From Mumia sp. ZJ1417 (GTDB lineage Bacteria; Actinomycetota; Actinomycetes; Propionibacteriales; Nocardioidaceae), in the NCBI RefSeq assembly GCF_014127285.1, contig NZ_CP059901.1, positions 1,178,001 through 1,242,000 on the forward strand: 64,000 bases of DNA, given 5' to 3'. The translations under genes and the position numbers were made by a program. Within the stretch, counting starts at the first letter, position 1. Each line of letters opens with the position of its first letter. Positions 23,908 to 32,626 of the stretch are shown here, piece by piece. The notes under the pieces are model-generated. The model was not told the DNA's origin, did no database searches, and worked only from the letters and a program-made list of their open reading frames with translations.

Positions 23908-24900
23908 TCAGTCGGCGCTGTCGCGCGAGGCGAGGAGGCGGCGGAACGAGTCGACGCGCGCGGCGTCCAGCGTCCCAGCAGCGACTGCGTCGTCCAGCGC
24001 GCACTCAGGGTCGGCCTCCGTGTGCTGACAGCCGCGGGGGCAGTCGACTGCCGCGTCGGCGAGGTCCGGGAACGCCGCGAGCAGCCGCTCCACCGACACG
24101 TGCGCGAGCCCGAAGCTGCGGATGCCCGGCGTGTCCACGATCCACCCGCCGAACGGCAGCGCGAGCACACGCGTCGAGGTCGAGGTGTGGCGCCCACGAC
24201 GGCTCACCTCGTTGATGACGCCGGTCGTCAGCTCCGCCTCGGGGACGAGCGCGTTGACCAGCGTGGACTTGCCCACGCCGGAGTGGCCGACGAGCACGCT
24301 CGTACGACCGCGCAGCCGCTCGCGCACCATCTCGAGGTCGCCGCCGCGCTCGGTGACGACGACGTCGACTTCCAGCGGCAGCAGGGACGCGACCAGAGGC
24401 GCGGGGTCGCCGATGTCGGCCTTGGTGAGGCACACCAGCGGCGTCATCCCGGCGTCGAACGCGGCGACGAGGCACCGGTCGATGAGACGCGGACGTGGGG
24501 GAGGGTCGGCGAGCGCGGCAACCACGACCATCTGGTCAGCGTTGGCGACGATCACCCGCTCGATCGGGTCGTTGTCGTCTGCCGTGCGTCGCAGCAGGGT
24601 CGTACGGTCCTCGACCTCGACGATCCGCGCCAGCGTGTCGGGCGTCCCGGAGGTGTCGCCGACGACGCGGACCCGGTCGCCCACGACGACGGCCTTGCGC
24701 CCGAGGGGGCGCGACTTCATCGCCGTCACCACGCGCTCGTCCTGGCCGACGAGCAGCGTGTAGCGGCCGCGGTCGATGCCCACGACCCAGCCGTCGTCGG
24801 CGTCGTCGTACGAGGGGCGCTCCTTGGTCCGGGGACGCGTATGGCGACGCGGACGATCGAACTGCTCGTGCGGCCGGTCGGCGTCGTAGCGCTGCGTCAC
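23908..24900 (-). CDS. rsgA: Ribosome small-subunit biogenesis GTPase RsgA
   Basis: A circularly permuted GTPase that checks late 30S maturation. 330 residues: an N-terminal OB-fold (GWVVGIDRGRYTLLVGQDERVV), then the permuted G motifs, with TKAD (G4) before GHSGVGKSTLVNAL (G1) and DTPGIRSFGL (G3), and a C-terminal zinc knuckle CPRGCQHTEADPEC. The GTG start overlaps the aroA stop (GTGA). The aroA-rsgA order is the same as in mycobacteria and streptomycetes. Confidence 0.95.
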   Translation of the reverse strand: MTQRYDADRPHEQFDRPRRHTRPRTKERPSYDDADDGWVVGIDRGRYTLLVGQDERVVTAMKSRPLGRKAVVVGDRVRVVGDTSGTPDTLARIVEVEDRTTLLRRTADDNDPIERVIVANADQMVVVAALADPPPRPRLIDRCLVAAFDAGMTPLVCLTKADIGDPAPLVASLLPLEVDVVVTERGGDLEMVRERLRGRTSVLVGHSGVGKSTLVNALVPEAELTTGVINEVSRRGRHTSTSTRVLALPFGGWIVDTPGIRSFGLAHVSVERLLAAFPDLADAAVDCPRGCQHTEADPECALDDAVAAGTLDAARVDSFRRLLASRDSAD

Positions 24901-26168
24901 GACGCGAACCGCTCCCAGACCTGCGCGAACCCCGGGTACGTCTTGGCGGTGGTCGCCACGTCGTGCACCTGGGTGTCCTTCACCGCGAGTCCGAGCACCG
25001 CCGCCGCGTGAGCCATGCGGTGGTCCGCGTACGTCTCCAGCGCCGCGCCGTGCAGCGGGCGGGGCGTGATCGCAAGTCCGTCGTCGAGCTGCTCGACCTC
25101 GCCGCCCATGCGGGTGATCTCGGTCGCAAGCGCGGCGAGCCGGTCGGTCTCGTGGCCGCGCAGGTGCGCGATGCCGGTGAGTCGTGAGGGGCCGTCGGCG
25201 AGCGCGGCCACGGCCGCGACGACGGGGGTCAGCTCGCCTTCGTCGCGCAGGTCGAGGGTGACTCCGCTCAGCCGTCGCGGTGCGGTCACGACGAAGTCGT
25301 CGTCGTCGAACGCCACCTCGGCGCCGAACGCGGTCGCGATCTCGCGCCACCGGTCACCCGCCTGGTCGGTCGTACGGGGCCAGTGCCGGACCCGCACACG
25401 CCCACCGGTCACCAGCGCTCCGGCGATGAATGCCCCTGCGTTGGACAGGTCGGGCTCGATCGCGGCGTCGTACGCGGCGACCGGCCCGGGCGCGACGCTC
25501 CAGCGGCCCGGGACGGAATCGTCCACGTGCACCCCGCGGCGGCGCAGCTCGGTCAGGGTCATCGCGACGTGCGGCATCGAGGGGACGGGCGGCCCGTCGT
25601 GGTGGATGTCGACGCCCTCGTCGTACCGGGCGCCGGCCAGCAGGAGCGCCGACAGGAACTGGCTGGAAGCGGACGCGTCGACCGTGACCGCGCCACCGGC
25701 GACGTGACCGGCCCCCACGACGGTGAACGGCATCGTCGCCCGCCCGCCGTCGTCGACCTGCACACCGAGCGCGCGCAGGCTCGTGATCGTCGTCGCCATC
25801 GGACGTTCCCGAGCACGCTCGTCACCGTCGAACGTCACCGCGCCGTCGACGAGCGCGGCGACCGGCGGGACGAAGCGCATGACCGTCCCGGCCAGCCCGA
25901 CGTCGACGGTCACCGCCTCGCGCGCGGCGCTGGTGAGCGGCTCGACCGTCCACCCATCGCTGTCAGCAGTCACCGTGGCGCCGAGCGCGCGCAGGGCGTC
26001 TGCCATCAGGGCGGTGTCGCGCGACTCCAGGGGCCGCGACAGCCGTGACGGGCCGTCCGCGAGCGCCGACAGGATCAGCGCGCGGTTGGTCTGCGACTTC
26101 GACCCGGGCAACGCCACCGTGGCGTCGACGGGGTCGGTCCGGAACGGGGCGGCCCACAGCGTTGACAT
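24897..26168 (-). CDS. aroA: 3-phosphoshikimate 1-carboxyvinyltransferase (EPSP synthase)
   Basis: Joins shikimate 3-phosphate and phosphoenolpyruvate in the shikimate pathway. 423 residues; PGSKSQTNRALILSALADGPSRLSRPL is the N-terminal S3P/PEP-binding segment, and DLRDEGELTPVVAAVAAL, AHLRGHETDRLAAL and DHRMAHAAAVLGL are the C-terminal signatures. Residues around LAGTVMRFVPPVAAL take the place of the usual GTxxR loop. The start MSTLWAAP (ATG 26168) is preferred; the open frame continues far upstream only because of a GC-rich shadow. It overlaps rsgA by 4 bases. Confidence 0.95.
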   Translation of the reverse strand: MSTLWAAPFRTDPVDATVALPGSKSQTNRALILSALADGPSRLSRPLESRDTALMADALRALGATVTADSDGWTVEPLTSAAREAVTVDVGLAGTVMRFVPPVAALVDGAVTFDGDERARERPMATTITSLRALGVQVDDGGRATMPFTVVGAGHVAGGAVTVDASASSQFLSALLLAGARYDEGVDIHHDGPPVPSMPHVAMTLTELRRRGVHVDDSVPGRWSVAPGPVAAYDAAIEPDLSNAGAFIAGALVTGGRVRVRHWPRTTDQAGDRWREIATAFGAEVAFDDDDFVVTAPRRLSGVTLDLRDEGELTPVVAAVAALADGPSRLTGIAHLRGHETDRLAALATEITRMGGEVEQLDDGLAITPRPLHGAALETYADHRMAHAAAVLGLAVKDTQVHDVATTAKTYPGFAQVWERFAS

Positions 26169-26212
26169 CGGTGCGAGCCTATCCGACCCCCACCGACCCG
26201 CGACCCATCTGC

Positions 26213-26743
26213 TCAGTGGTGCTGCAGCGTCCGCTTCACCTGGTGGGCGGTGTCGTGCAGCGACTCCTGCACCGACTCGCTCGCCTCCACGACCTTGTCC
26301 TTCGCGCGCCGGGGCAGAATCTTCTTGTGGGGGTCGGGATCGAGCGTCGCCATCAGCAGGCCGCCGAGGATCGAGGCGTTCTTGACGAACTGTTTGCGGT
26401 GGCCGGCGGCCGCCTCGGGCTCGGTCTCCTTCCAGAACGGGTGGCCGATCACGGTGGTCGGTGCGAGGGTGCCGGCCAGAACGAGGGCCGACAGCCGCGG
26501 GAAGCGGCCCAGCGCGAGCGCTGTCCCAAAGGTCACCTGAACGGCCGCATTGATCCGCACCAACGTCACGGGGTCGGTCGGCAGGCGGGTGCCGGGTGCG
26601 ACCGATTCGGCGAGCGCGGCGAGCCTGTCGGAGACGGGCTTGACTTTGACGGCGAGCGCAGGGGAGTTGCGGAGGGCGTTCACCCCACCGGACACGAACA
26701 TCGAGGCGAGCATCGGACGGGCGGCGGTACGCAGGAGGGTCAT
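26213..26743 (-). CDS. DoxX-family membrane protein
   Basis: 176 residues with RTAARPMLASMFVSGGVNALRN, VTFGTALALGRFPRLSALVLAG and a third helix KNASILGGLLMATLDPDP, which match DoxX. The family includes membrane subunits linked to quinone redox and oxidative-stress complexes. A charged C-terminal helix follows. It lies 45 bases before the aroA start on the same strand, possibly in the same transcript. Confidence 0.85.
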   Translation of the reverse strand: MTLLRTAARPMLASMFVSGGVNALRNSPALAVKVKPVSDRLAALAESVAPGTRLPTDPVTLVRINAAVQVTFGTALALGRFPRLSALVLAGTLAPTTVIGHPFWKETEPEAAAGHRKQFVKNASILGGLLMATLDPDPHKKILPRRAKDKVVEASESVQESLHDTAHQVKRTLQHH

Positions 26744-26772
26744 GGCTCTTTACTACCCCGGCGCGGGCACCG

Positions 26773-28008
26773 CTACACCCCGACGGCGTCGAGCGGCACC
26801 GACGGGTCCGCGAGCCGGGCGGCGTCCACGCGCCTGCCGACCAGTGCCTCGAGCGGCGCGATGCCGGAGTCCCAGAGGTTCGCGTGCATCGCCGCCTCGA
26901 CCACCCCGTCGCGCAGCCAGAACGCCTGGAACGCGAGCTCGCCGGTGGCGTCGGTGTCTCCTCGCAGCACGACCTCGGTCTGCGTGACGTCGGGGACGTG
27001 CCCCACGTACTCCATGCCGAGGTCGTACTGGTCGGTGTAGAAGAACGGCAGCTTGTCGAAGACGACGTCCTGGCCGAGCATCGCGCGGGCCGCGACGGGC
27101 CCGGAGTCGTTGGCCATCGCCCAGTGCTCGACGCGGACCCGGCGGCCCAGCGCCGGGTTGTCGACTGCAGCGATGTCACCGGCTGCCCAGATGGACGGGT
27201 CGGAGGTACGCAGGCTCGCATCCGTGTCGACGCCGTTCTCGCCACGCAGGCCGCTGGCGAGGATCCAGTCGACCTGCGGCGCAGCGCCGATTCCGACCAC
27301 GACCGCAGTGGCCGGGAGCACGTCGCCCTCGCTGGTGACCACGGAGGACACGGCTGCGCCGTCGCCCCTGATCTCGGCAATGCCCGTACCGAGGCGAAGG
27401 TCGACGCCGTGGTGGCGGTGCAGGTCGGCGAAGATCGTGGCGACCTCGTCACCGAGCACGCGTTGCAGCGGCAACGACGCCGTCTCGAGCACCGTGACGG
27501 CGACGCCGTGGCTGCGGGCGGCCGCGGCGATCTCGAGACCGATCCACCCGGCGCCGACGATGACCAGAGGACCGCCGGCGTCGAGCACAGCCTTGATCCG
27601 CTCGGCCTCGGGCATGTCCCGCAGGTACAGCACGCCGTCGAGGTCCGCTCCGGGGATGTCGAGCCGACGCGGCCATGAGCCCGTCGCGAGCGCGAGCCTG
27701 TCGTACGACAGCGTGCTGCCGTCCTCGAGGTCGAGCGCATGGTCCGCGGGACGCAACCCGGTCACCATCGTCTCGGTACGGACGTCGATGTCATGGTCGG
27801 CCCACCACGTCGCGTCGTGCAGGTAGGCGGCGGTCTCCGGCTCGGTCCCGAGCATGTAGCCCTTTGACAGGACCGGGCGCTCGTACGGAGGACGGTCCTC
27901 GACCGTCACCAGGACGACGTCGCCGGCGAACCCCTCCTCCCGCAGCGTCTCGGCCACTCGGCCGCCAGCCAGTCCGCCGCCCACGACGACATAGGTCTCT
28001 TCACTCAT
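26773..28008 (-). CDS. FAD-dependent ferredoxin/rubredoxin reductase-type oxidoreductase
   Basis: 411 residues of the pyridine-nucleotide disulphide oxidoreductase class I fold without redox cysteines. YVVVGGGLAGGRVAETLR binds FAD, PLVIVGAGWIGLEIAAAA binds NAD(P)H, and SIWAAGDIAAV is the second FAD motif. The C-terminal reductase domain (FFYTDQYDLGMEYVGH, AFQAFWLRDGVV) is that of ferredoxin reductases serving P450s or dioxygenases. No such partner lies next to it, so the acceptor is unknown. Start ATG 28008; the longer frame upstream overlaps the sigma-factor gene. Confidence 0.88.
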   Translation of the reverse strand: MSEETYVVVGGGLAGGRVAETLREEGFAGDVVLVTVEDRPPYERPVLSKGYMLGTEPETAAYLHDATWWADHDIDVRTETMVTGLRPADHALDLEDGSTLSYDRLALATGSWPRRLDIPGADLDGVLYLRDMPEAERIKAVLDAGGPLVIVGAGWIGLEIAAAARSHGVAVTVLETASLPLQRVLGDEVATIFADLHRHHGVDLRLGTGIAEIRGDGAAVSSVVTSEGDVLPATAVVVGIGAAPQVDWILASGLRGENGVDTDASLRTSDPSIWAAGDIAAVDNPALGRRVRVEHWAMANDSGPVAARAMLGQDVVFDKLPFFYTDQYDLGMEYVGHVPDVTQTEVVLRGDTDATGELAFQAFWLRDGVVEAAMHANLWDSGIAPLEALVGRRVDAARLADPSVPLDAVGV

Positions 28009-28057
28009 GCCCAGACCGTAGGCCGTTCCCGCGTAGATCGCCAGGGTGCTCCGGACG

Positions 28058-30169
28058 TCAGCTCGCTGGACCGCTCTCGAGGCCGACGGAGAAGGTGAAG
28101 CGCTGGTTGCGGTCGAGGTCGTCGTCGCCGATGCGGGGCGCGGTGAGCAGCGGGCCACCGACGCTCGCCACCGTCGCGTCGAGCACCTGACCTGGTCGCG
28201 CTCTGGCCGCGACCTGCTGAGCCGTGTCGTCGGTGGGGTCGAGGTCCCACTCCTGGCGTGCGTCGCCGGCCGCGCACTCGGTCATCGTGACGGTCGAGAT
28301 CAGCGGCGTGGCCGCGGACGCGAGGCACGACCCGGTGAAGGGTCCAGAGACGGCCTTCAGGCCGACCCAGCCGTCAGCCTTGAGCCCGTCCCAGACCCGC
28401 CACGACGTCCCGGAGGAGCAGTCGGCCGTCAGGCGCACGGTCGCGGCGCCCGGGCGACCACGGACGTCGAGACAGCGGATGCCGAACCCGATCGGGCGTA
28501 CGGAGAGCTGCCCCGTGCTCGGCAGGGTCAACGGGCCGATGGTCGCCGTCTCGGATCGGCCGCCACGTCCGACCGCGACGACCTCGTACAGGACCCGGCC
28601 GCCGTTCGGCGCGTCGACGTCGACGTACGACAGTGCGGTGAGCGGCTCGGGGCCGGAGATCAGCTCACCAGTGATGGCGGCGGCCAGTGAGAAGCGGCCG
28701 GCCCCGGCGCCGGTGTCAGCCGCGCGGTAGACCTCGTAGCCGGTCGCGCGGGGGACCTCGTCCCAGCGCAGGGTGACCCCGTCGGACTCATCGCTGAGCG
28801 CGACGCCGGTCGGCGGCGACGGGGGATCCTCGGTCGGTGTGGGCTCGGTGGGCGTCGGCTCGGTCGGTGTCGGCTCCGTGGGCGTCGGCTCGGTCGGCTC
28901 CGGCGCGGTGGGAGTCGGCTCGTTCGGCGCCGGGTCCTCGCCGTCGCGCGGGCCGTCCGGCGTCTCGTCGGGAGCGGGCTCGTCGGGATCGGGCAGAGCC
29001 GTGTCGGGCTCATCGGTGCCGGGGTCCGTGACGGGGATGCTCGGGGCCGTCGGCAGCGGCCCGGGCAGGGTCAGACCCGGCGGAATCACGCCTGTGGGAT
29101 CCGCGGGGTCGGCGGGAGCCGGCCGCGGAGCGGGAGTGCCACCTGTCGAGGGGGCAGGGAGCTGCAGCTGCGGGCCGTCGGAGGCCTCGTCGGACGTCGG
29201 TCCGGTCTGCATGTCCAGCGTCATCGCCAGGAGCGTGCCGGCCACGGCGGCGCCGATGATGCCGACGGTGACGCCGGCGGCGGCGATGCCGTGCGACGGA
29301 GCGGCCATCACCCAGTCGCGGGCGCGTCCGACCGCCGTGCCTGCGGTGCTGCCGCTCGCTGCCGTGCCCGCTGCGGTCTCGCCGCGGGTCGCCGCGACGT
29401 AGCCGGAGCCGGCGGCGCCGAGCAGGATCGGGGCGAGCAGGCCGCGCAGTCCCGAGTTGACCTCGACCAGCTCGAGATAGACGGCCGTGCACCGAGGGCA
29501 CTCTTCGAGGTGCTCGCGGACCCGGGTGGTCTCGCGCTTGCCGAGGCCCTGGCGCACGTACGCGCCGAGGCGCTCGGTGGTCCAGCGGCACTGCTCCTCG
29601 GCGGTGTCGGCGAGGTGGAGCTGGAGATACGACTGACGCAGACCCTCGCGCGCCCGGTAGGCGAGCGCCGAGACCCCGTTGGCGGTCATGCCGAGCATCG
29701 GCGCGATGTCGGCAGGCTTGGCGCCCTCGACGTCGAGGTGCCACAGCACGAGCTGCCAGCGCTCGGGGAGCGAGGCGAATGCCCGGGCCGCCGCTGAGTT
29801 CTCGAAGGCGGCGACGGCCGTGTCGTCGAACTCGACACCCCCGTCGTACTTCTCGAGGTCGTCGGTGGGCTGGACCCGCCGCTCGGCGCGGATCCGGTCG
29901 ACGTGCAGGCGGCGGATCGCCGTCAGGAGGTATGCGCGGAACGCCACGTCGGGGCCCGCTCCCGCGCGGAGCTGACCGAGGACCTTGATGAACGCCTCAG
30001 AGACCAGGTCGTCGCCGTCGGGGCCCGGGACCAGCTGAGCGGCCATCCTGCGTGCCGCGTCGCGGTGACGCTCGAAGAGCGCCCCGTACGCGTCGTTGTC
30101 TCCCGCGCGGACCGCCGAGATCAGCTCAGCGTCGCTCGGGACCGTGGGGTCGGCAGGAATGTCGGTCAT
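28058..30169 (-). CDS. ECF sigma factor fused to zinc finger, membrane segment, FN3 and lectin-like domain
   Basis: 703 residues in order: sigma-2 (about 25-95, GDDLVSEAFIKVL), sigma-4 (about 125-185, LPERWQLVLWHLD and GMTANGVSALAYRAREGL), an anti-sigma-type zinc motif H220-x3-C224-x2-C227, a membrane helix near 294-318, a Pro/Thr/Glu linker (about 325-440, with repeated EPTPT), a fibronectin type III domain (about 445-545) and a C-terminal Cys-containing domain with CLDVRG and a QEWDL motif like ricin-B lectins. The ATG at 30169 has GGGAGG 5 bases upstream. It predicts a membrane-tethered sigma factor with an outside sugar-binding end; release would need proteolysis (inference). Such C-terminally extended ECF groups are known in actinobacteria. 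Confidence 0.85.
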   Translation of the reverse strand: MTDIPADPTVPSDAELISAVRAGDNDAYGALFERHRDAARRMAAQLVPGPDGDDLVSEAFIKVLGQLRAGAGPDVAFRAYLLTAIRRLHVDRIRAERRVQPTDDLEKYDGGVEFDDTAVAAFENSAAARAFASLPERWQLVLWHLDVEGAKPADIAPMLGMTANGVSALAYRAREGLRQSYLQLHLADTAEEQCRWTTERLGAYVRQGLGKRETTRVREHLEECPRCTAVYLELVEVNSGLRGLLAPILLGAAGSGYVAATRGETAAGTAASGSTAGTAVGRARDWVMAAPSHGIAAAGVTVGIIGAAVAGTLLAMTLDMQTGPTSDEASDGPQLQLPAPSTGGTPAPRPAPADPADPTGVIPPGLTLPGPLPTAPSIPVTDPGTDEPDTALPDPDEPAPDETPDGPRDGEDPAPNEPTPTAPEPTEPTPTEPTPTEPTPTEPTPTEDPPSPPTGVALSDESDGVTLRWDEVPRATGYEVYRAADTGAGAGRFSLAAAITGELISGPEPLTALSYVDVDAPNGGRVLYEVVAVGRGGRSETATIGPLTLPSTGQLSVRPIGFGIRCLDVRGRPGAATVRLTADCSSGTSWRVWDGLKADGWVGLKAVSGPFTGSCLASAATPLISTVTMTECAAGDARQEWDLDPTDDTAQQVAARARPGQVLDATVASVGGPLLTAPRIGDDDLDRNQRFTFSVGLESGPAS

Positions 30170-30270
30170 TTCGCCTCCCACCGTAGGCGAGAACGCGTGG
30201 CCGAGGGCAGTCCGGAGAAAAAGATTGTCGAACCGGCGTCATGGTTCGTGGCGACCGTCGTCTCACCACC

Positions 30271-31008
30271 ATGAAGCACAACGAGACAGCCTCCACCTCG
30301 GCGTACCGGGTTTCGACCGAGACGTTGTTCTTGGTCCCGATGCGCCACCTGGACGCGCTGCGCGACGTGCTTCGTCGAGGAGGGGACCCCGAAGGTGCTG
30401 CCGTCGAGCTGGGGACGGCGGCGGCGGCCGAGGGGATCGGGTGGAGCGAGCTGTTGCGCGACGTCGAAGACGTGAGCCGCAGCGTCTCGGGCTCGCTCCC
30501 ACCGTACGAGATGGTCCGCGCGATGAGCATCGCGTGGACCGAGACCGCCCTCCAAGACGCGTACGCGATGTCGTGCGAGGACCCTCTGACCGGTCTGACG
30601 ACGCCCGAGCACCTGCGAACCCGGCTCGACGATGCCTATCGCCTCGCCGAGCGCAACGGTGCGGCTGCCTCGGACCAGTGGGCCTTCGTGGTCGTCGAGC
30701 TGACGTCCACCGGGGGCCCCGAGATCGGACTGCTGCGATCGCTGTCGATGATCGCCGTGTCGGACCTCCTGAGGACCTGCTTCGACGGCGACGAGACCAT
30801 CGCACGGCTCGGCGAGCGCCGCGCCGTGGCGCTGGTCCGCCGGTCGGACGCGACACGTGGGTACACGGCTCTGCGCGATCTCATCGCGCAGTCGCCCGAC
30901 GTCCCTTCGACCCGGGTGTGGGTCGAGGGTGTCCCGGCGAGCTCGCAGGCAGCGAGCCGCCTGCTCGGTGAGCTCGGTCGCGGTTCTTCCGCGGACGAGC
31001 TCGGCTGA
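30271..31008 (+). CDS. Degenerate GGDEF-like protein
   Basis: 245 residues. EDPLTGLTTPEHLRTRLDDAYRLAE (about 110-134) is the typical start of a GGDEF domain, and the spacing to ETIARLGERRAVALVRR fits the active-site hairpin, but the GGDEF motif itself reads GERRA. It therefore should not make cyclic di-GMP and may bind a nucleotide or partner instead. An N-terminal helical region precedes it. Start: the ATG at 30271 is chosen; an in-frame ATG at 30241 is possible and neither has a good ribosome site. It is divergent from the membrane-tethered sigma factor, 101 bases apart. Confidence 0.6.
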   Translation: MKHNETASTSAYRVSTETLFLVPMRHLDALRDVLRRGGDPEGAAVELGTAAAAEGIGWSELLRDVEDVSRSVSGSLPPYEMVRAMSIAWTETALQDAYAMSCEDPLTGLTTPEHLRTRLDDAYRLAERNGAAASDQWAFVVVELTSTGGPEIGLLRSLSMIAVSDLLRTCFDGDETIARLGERRAVALVRRSDATRGYTALRDLIAQSPDVPSTRVWVEGVPASSQAASRLLGELGRGSSADELG

Positions 31009-31109
31009 CCGCACCGGCGTCCGCTCGCTCTCGGGTCGAGCGGACGTCGGTGCGTGACGCGTCAACAGGCGTCCTGCCCCGTGGCGGGCCGATGTGGAAC
31101 GCTGGTCCC

Positions 31110-31898
31110 ATGTGCGGCCGCTACGCCACCACCCGATCCACCGCCGACCTGAGCGCCGAGTTCGAGGCCGAGCCCGCCGAGGACCTGCCTGACCTGCGCC
31201 CCGACTACAACGTCGCGCCGACCAAGGTCGTGCCGCTGATCCTCGAACGACGTTCGTCAGAGGACCCCGACACCACACACCGGCTGGTCAAGGCCCTGAC
31301 CTGGGGACTGGTCCCGAGCTGGGCCAAGGACCGCGCGATCGGCAACCGCCTCATCAACGCGCGCTCGGAGACGCTCGGCGAGAAGCCGTCGTTCCGCGCC
31401 GCGTTCGCCAAGCGGCGCGCGCTCGTGCCCGCCGACGGGTTCTACGAGTGGTACGAGACCGACCGGCTCAACGCCAAGGGCAAGCCGATCAAGCAGCCGT
31501 ACTTCATCCACGCCCCCGACGGTGGCACCCTCGCGATGGCCGGCCTGTACGAGATCTGGCACGACAAGTCGCGTCCTGAGGACGACGAGGCCTCGTGGCT
31601 GTGGACCTTCACGATCATCACGACCACGGCGACCGACGAGCTCGGCCGCATCCACGACCGGGCGCCGATGCTCGTCCCCCACGACCAGTGGACGACGTGG
31701 CTCGACCCCGAGATGGACGACAAGGACCGGCTCGGAGAGCTCCTCGTCCCTGCGGCGCCTGGTGCGCTCGAGGCGTACCCCGTGTCCACGTCCGTCAACA
31801 ACGTCCGCAACAACGGCCCCGAGCTGATGGAGCCGATCGCAGCCGACGGGGAGCCGGAGCCCGACGACGGGGGACAGCCCCGCCTCGGTGACCTCTGA
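31110..31898 (+). CDS. SRAP-domain protein (YedK/HMCES type, abasic-site crosslinking)
   Basis: Forms a thiazolidine crosslink with abasic sites in single-stranded DNA through Cys2. The sequence begins MCGRYATT, which fixes the start at the ATG 31110 and exposes Cys2. PDYNVAPTKVVPLI, WGLVPSWAKD, NARSETLGEKPSFR, RALVPADGFYEW and HDRAPMLVP are SRAP motifs with the catalytic Asn, Glu and His. 262 residues. An SRAP gene near sigH/aroA is also the arrangement in Mycobacterium tuberculosis. The next gene overlaps the stop by one base. Confidence 0.93.
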   Translation: MCGRYATTRSTADLSAEFEAEPAEDLPDLRPDYNVAPTKVVPLILERRSSEDPDTTHRLVKALTWGLVPSWAKDRAIGNRLINARSETLGEKPSFRAAFAKRRALVPADGFYEWYETDRLNAKGKPIKQPYFIHAPDGGTLAMAGLYEIWHDKSRPEDDEASWLWTFTIITTTATDELGRIHDRAPMLVPHDQWTTWLDPEMDDKDRLGELLVPAAPGALEAYPVSTSVNNVRNNGPELMEPIAADGEPEPDDGGQPRLGDL

Positions 31899-32554
31899 TG
31901 ACGACGCTGTCCGAGGCCACGTACGACACCCCGTACGGGCCGGGTCGGATCGTGGCGCGACGTTCGGACCGCCCGTGGGCCGTGCTGGTCCTCACGCACG
32001 GCGCCGGCGGCGGGATCGAGAGCCACGACCTGGAGGTCCTCACCGCGGGCCTCCCGAAGCTGGGCGTCGGTGTCGTGCGGATCGAGATGCCGTGGCGGAC
32101 CGCCGGCAAGCGCATCGCTTCTGCACCGAGCGTCCTCGATGCGTCCTTCACGTCGCTGGTCGACCACCTGCGGCCGCGGGTGCCGTTGTTCATCGGCGGG
32201 CGCAGCGCCGGTGCGCGGGTGGCCTGCCGGCGCGGGCGCGCGCTCGGTGCGGTCGGCGTCGTCGCGCTGGCGTTCCCCCTGCACCCGCCAGGCAGGCCCG
32301 AGCGCAGCCGCGCGGACGAGCTTCTCGGCGCCGGGGTCCCGACGCTCGTCGTCCAGGGCGAGCGGGACACCTTCGGCACCCCCGCGGAGTTTCCCCTCGG
32401 CACGTCGATGGTCGTGCTCCCCGGGGCCGACCACTCGCTCAAGGTCGCCAAGCGGGCAGAGCCCGACCAGGCAGCCGTCGACGCGCTGCTCGTCGAGGGC
32501 GTGCACGAGTTCCTCCATCATCGCGTCGGTCGCTCGGGCACTGCCGGGGAATGA
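31898..32554 (+). CDS. Alpha/beta-hydrolase (KANL3/Tex30-like)
   Basis: 218 residues with VLVLTHGAGGGIESHDL (oxyanion segment), FIGGRSAGARVACR (nucleophile elbow GxSxG form GRSAG), LVVQGERDTFGTP (acid) and VLPGADHSLKV (His). This is the small dienelactone-hydrolase-like family; the substrate is unknown. The start overlaps the SRAP stop (TGATG), so the two form an operon. Its last codons overlap the -35 region of the sigR promoter. Confidence 0.82.
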   Translation: MTTLSEATYDTPYGPGRIVARRSDRPWAVLVLTHGAGGGIESHDLEVLTAGLPKLGVGVVRIEMPWRTAGKRIASAPSVLDASFTSLVDHLRPRVPLFIGGRSAGARVACRRGRALGAVGVVALAFPLHPPGRPERSRADELLGAGVPTLVVQGERDTFGTPAEFPLGTSMVVLPGADHSLKVAKRAEPDQAAVDALLVEGVHEFLHHRVGRSGTAGE

Positions 32555-32573
32555 CGTTCCGCCGGACTGCGTT
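32548..32573 (+). promoter_or_regulatory. SigR-type promoter (GGAAT-N18-GTT) upstream of sigR
   Basis: GGAAT at 32548-32552 and GTT at 32571-32573 are separated by exactly 18 bases, the published consensus for SigR/SigH-group promoters. It lies 54 bases before the GTG start of sigR and implies autoregulation. The same pattern occurs upstream of rpmE in this window. Confidence 0.82.
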
Positions 32574-32626
32574 GACACCTGTCGTGCCGCCATCCGCGCG
32601 GCCTGGCAGCAACCGGAGGAGGATGC

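Noticed and set aside
26169-27740. Upstream extension of the aroA frame
   Set aside because: It overlaps the DoxX and reductase genes and lacks EPSP-synthase sequence; the start is MSTLWAAP.
30170-30181. GTG start 12 bases upstream for the ECF sigma factor
   Set aside because: The GTG lies within the GGGAGG ribosome site of the better ATG at 30169.
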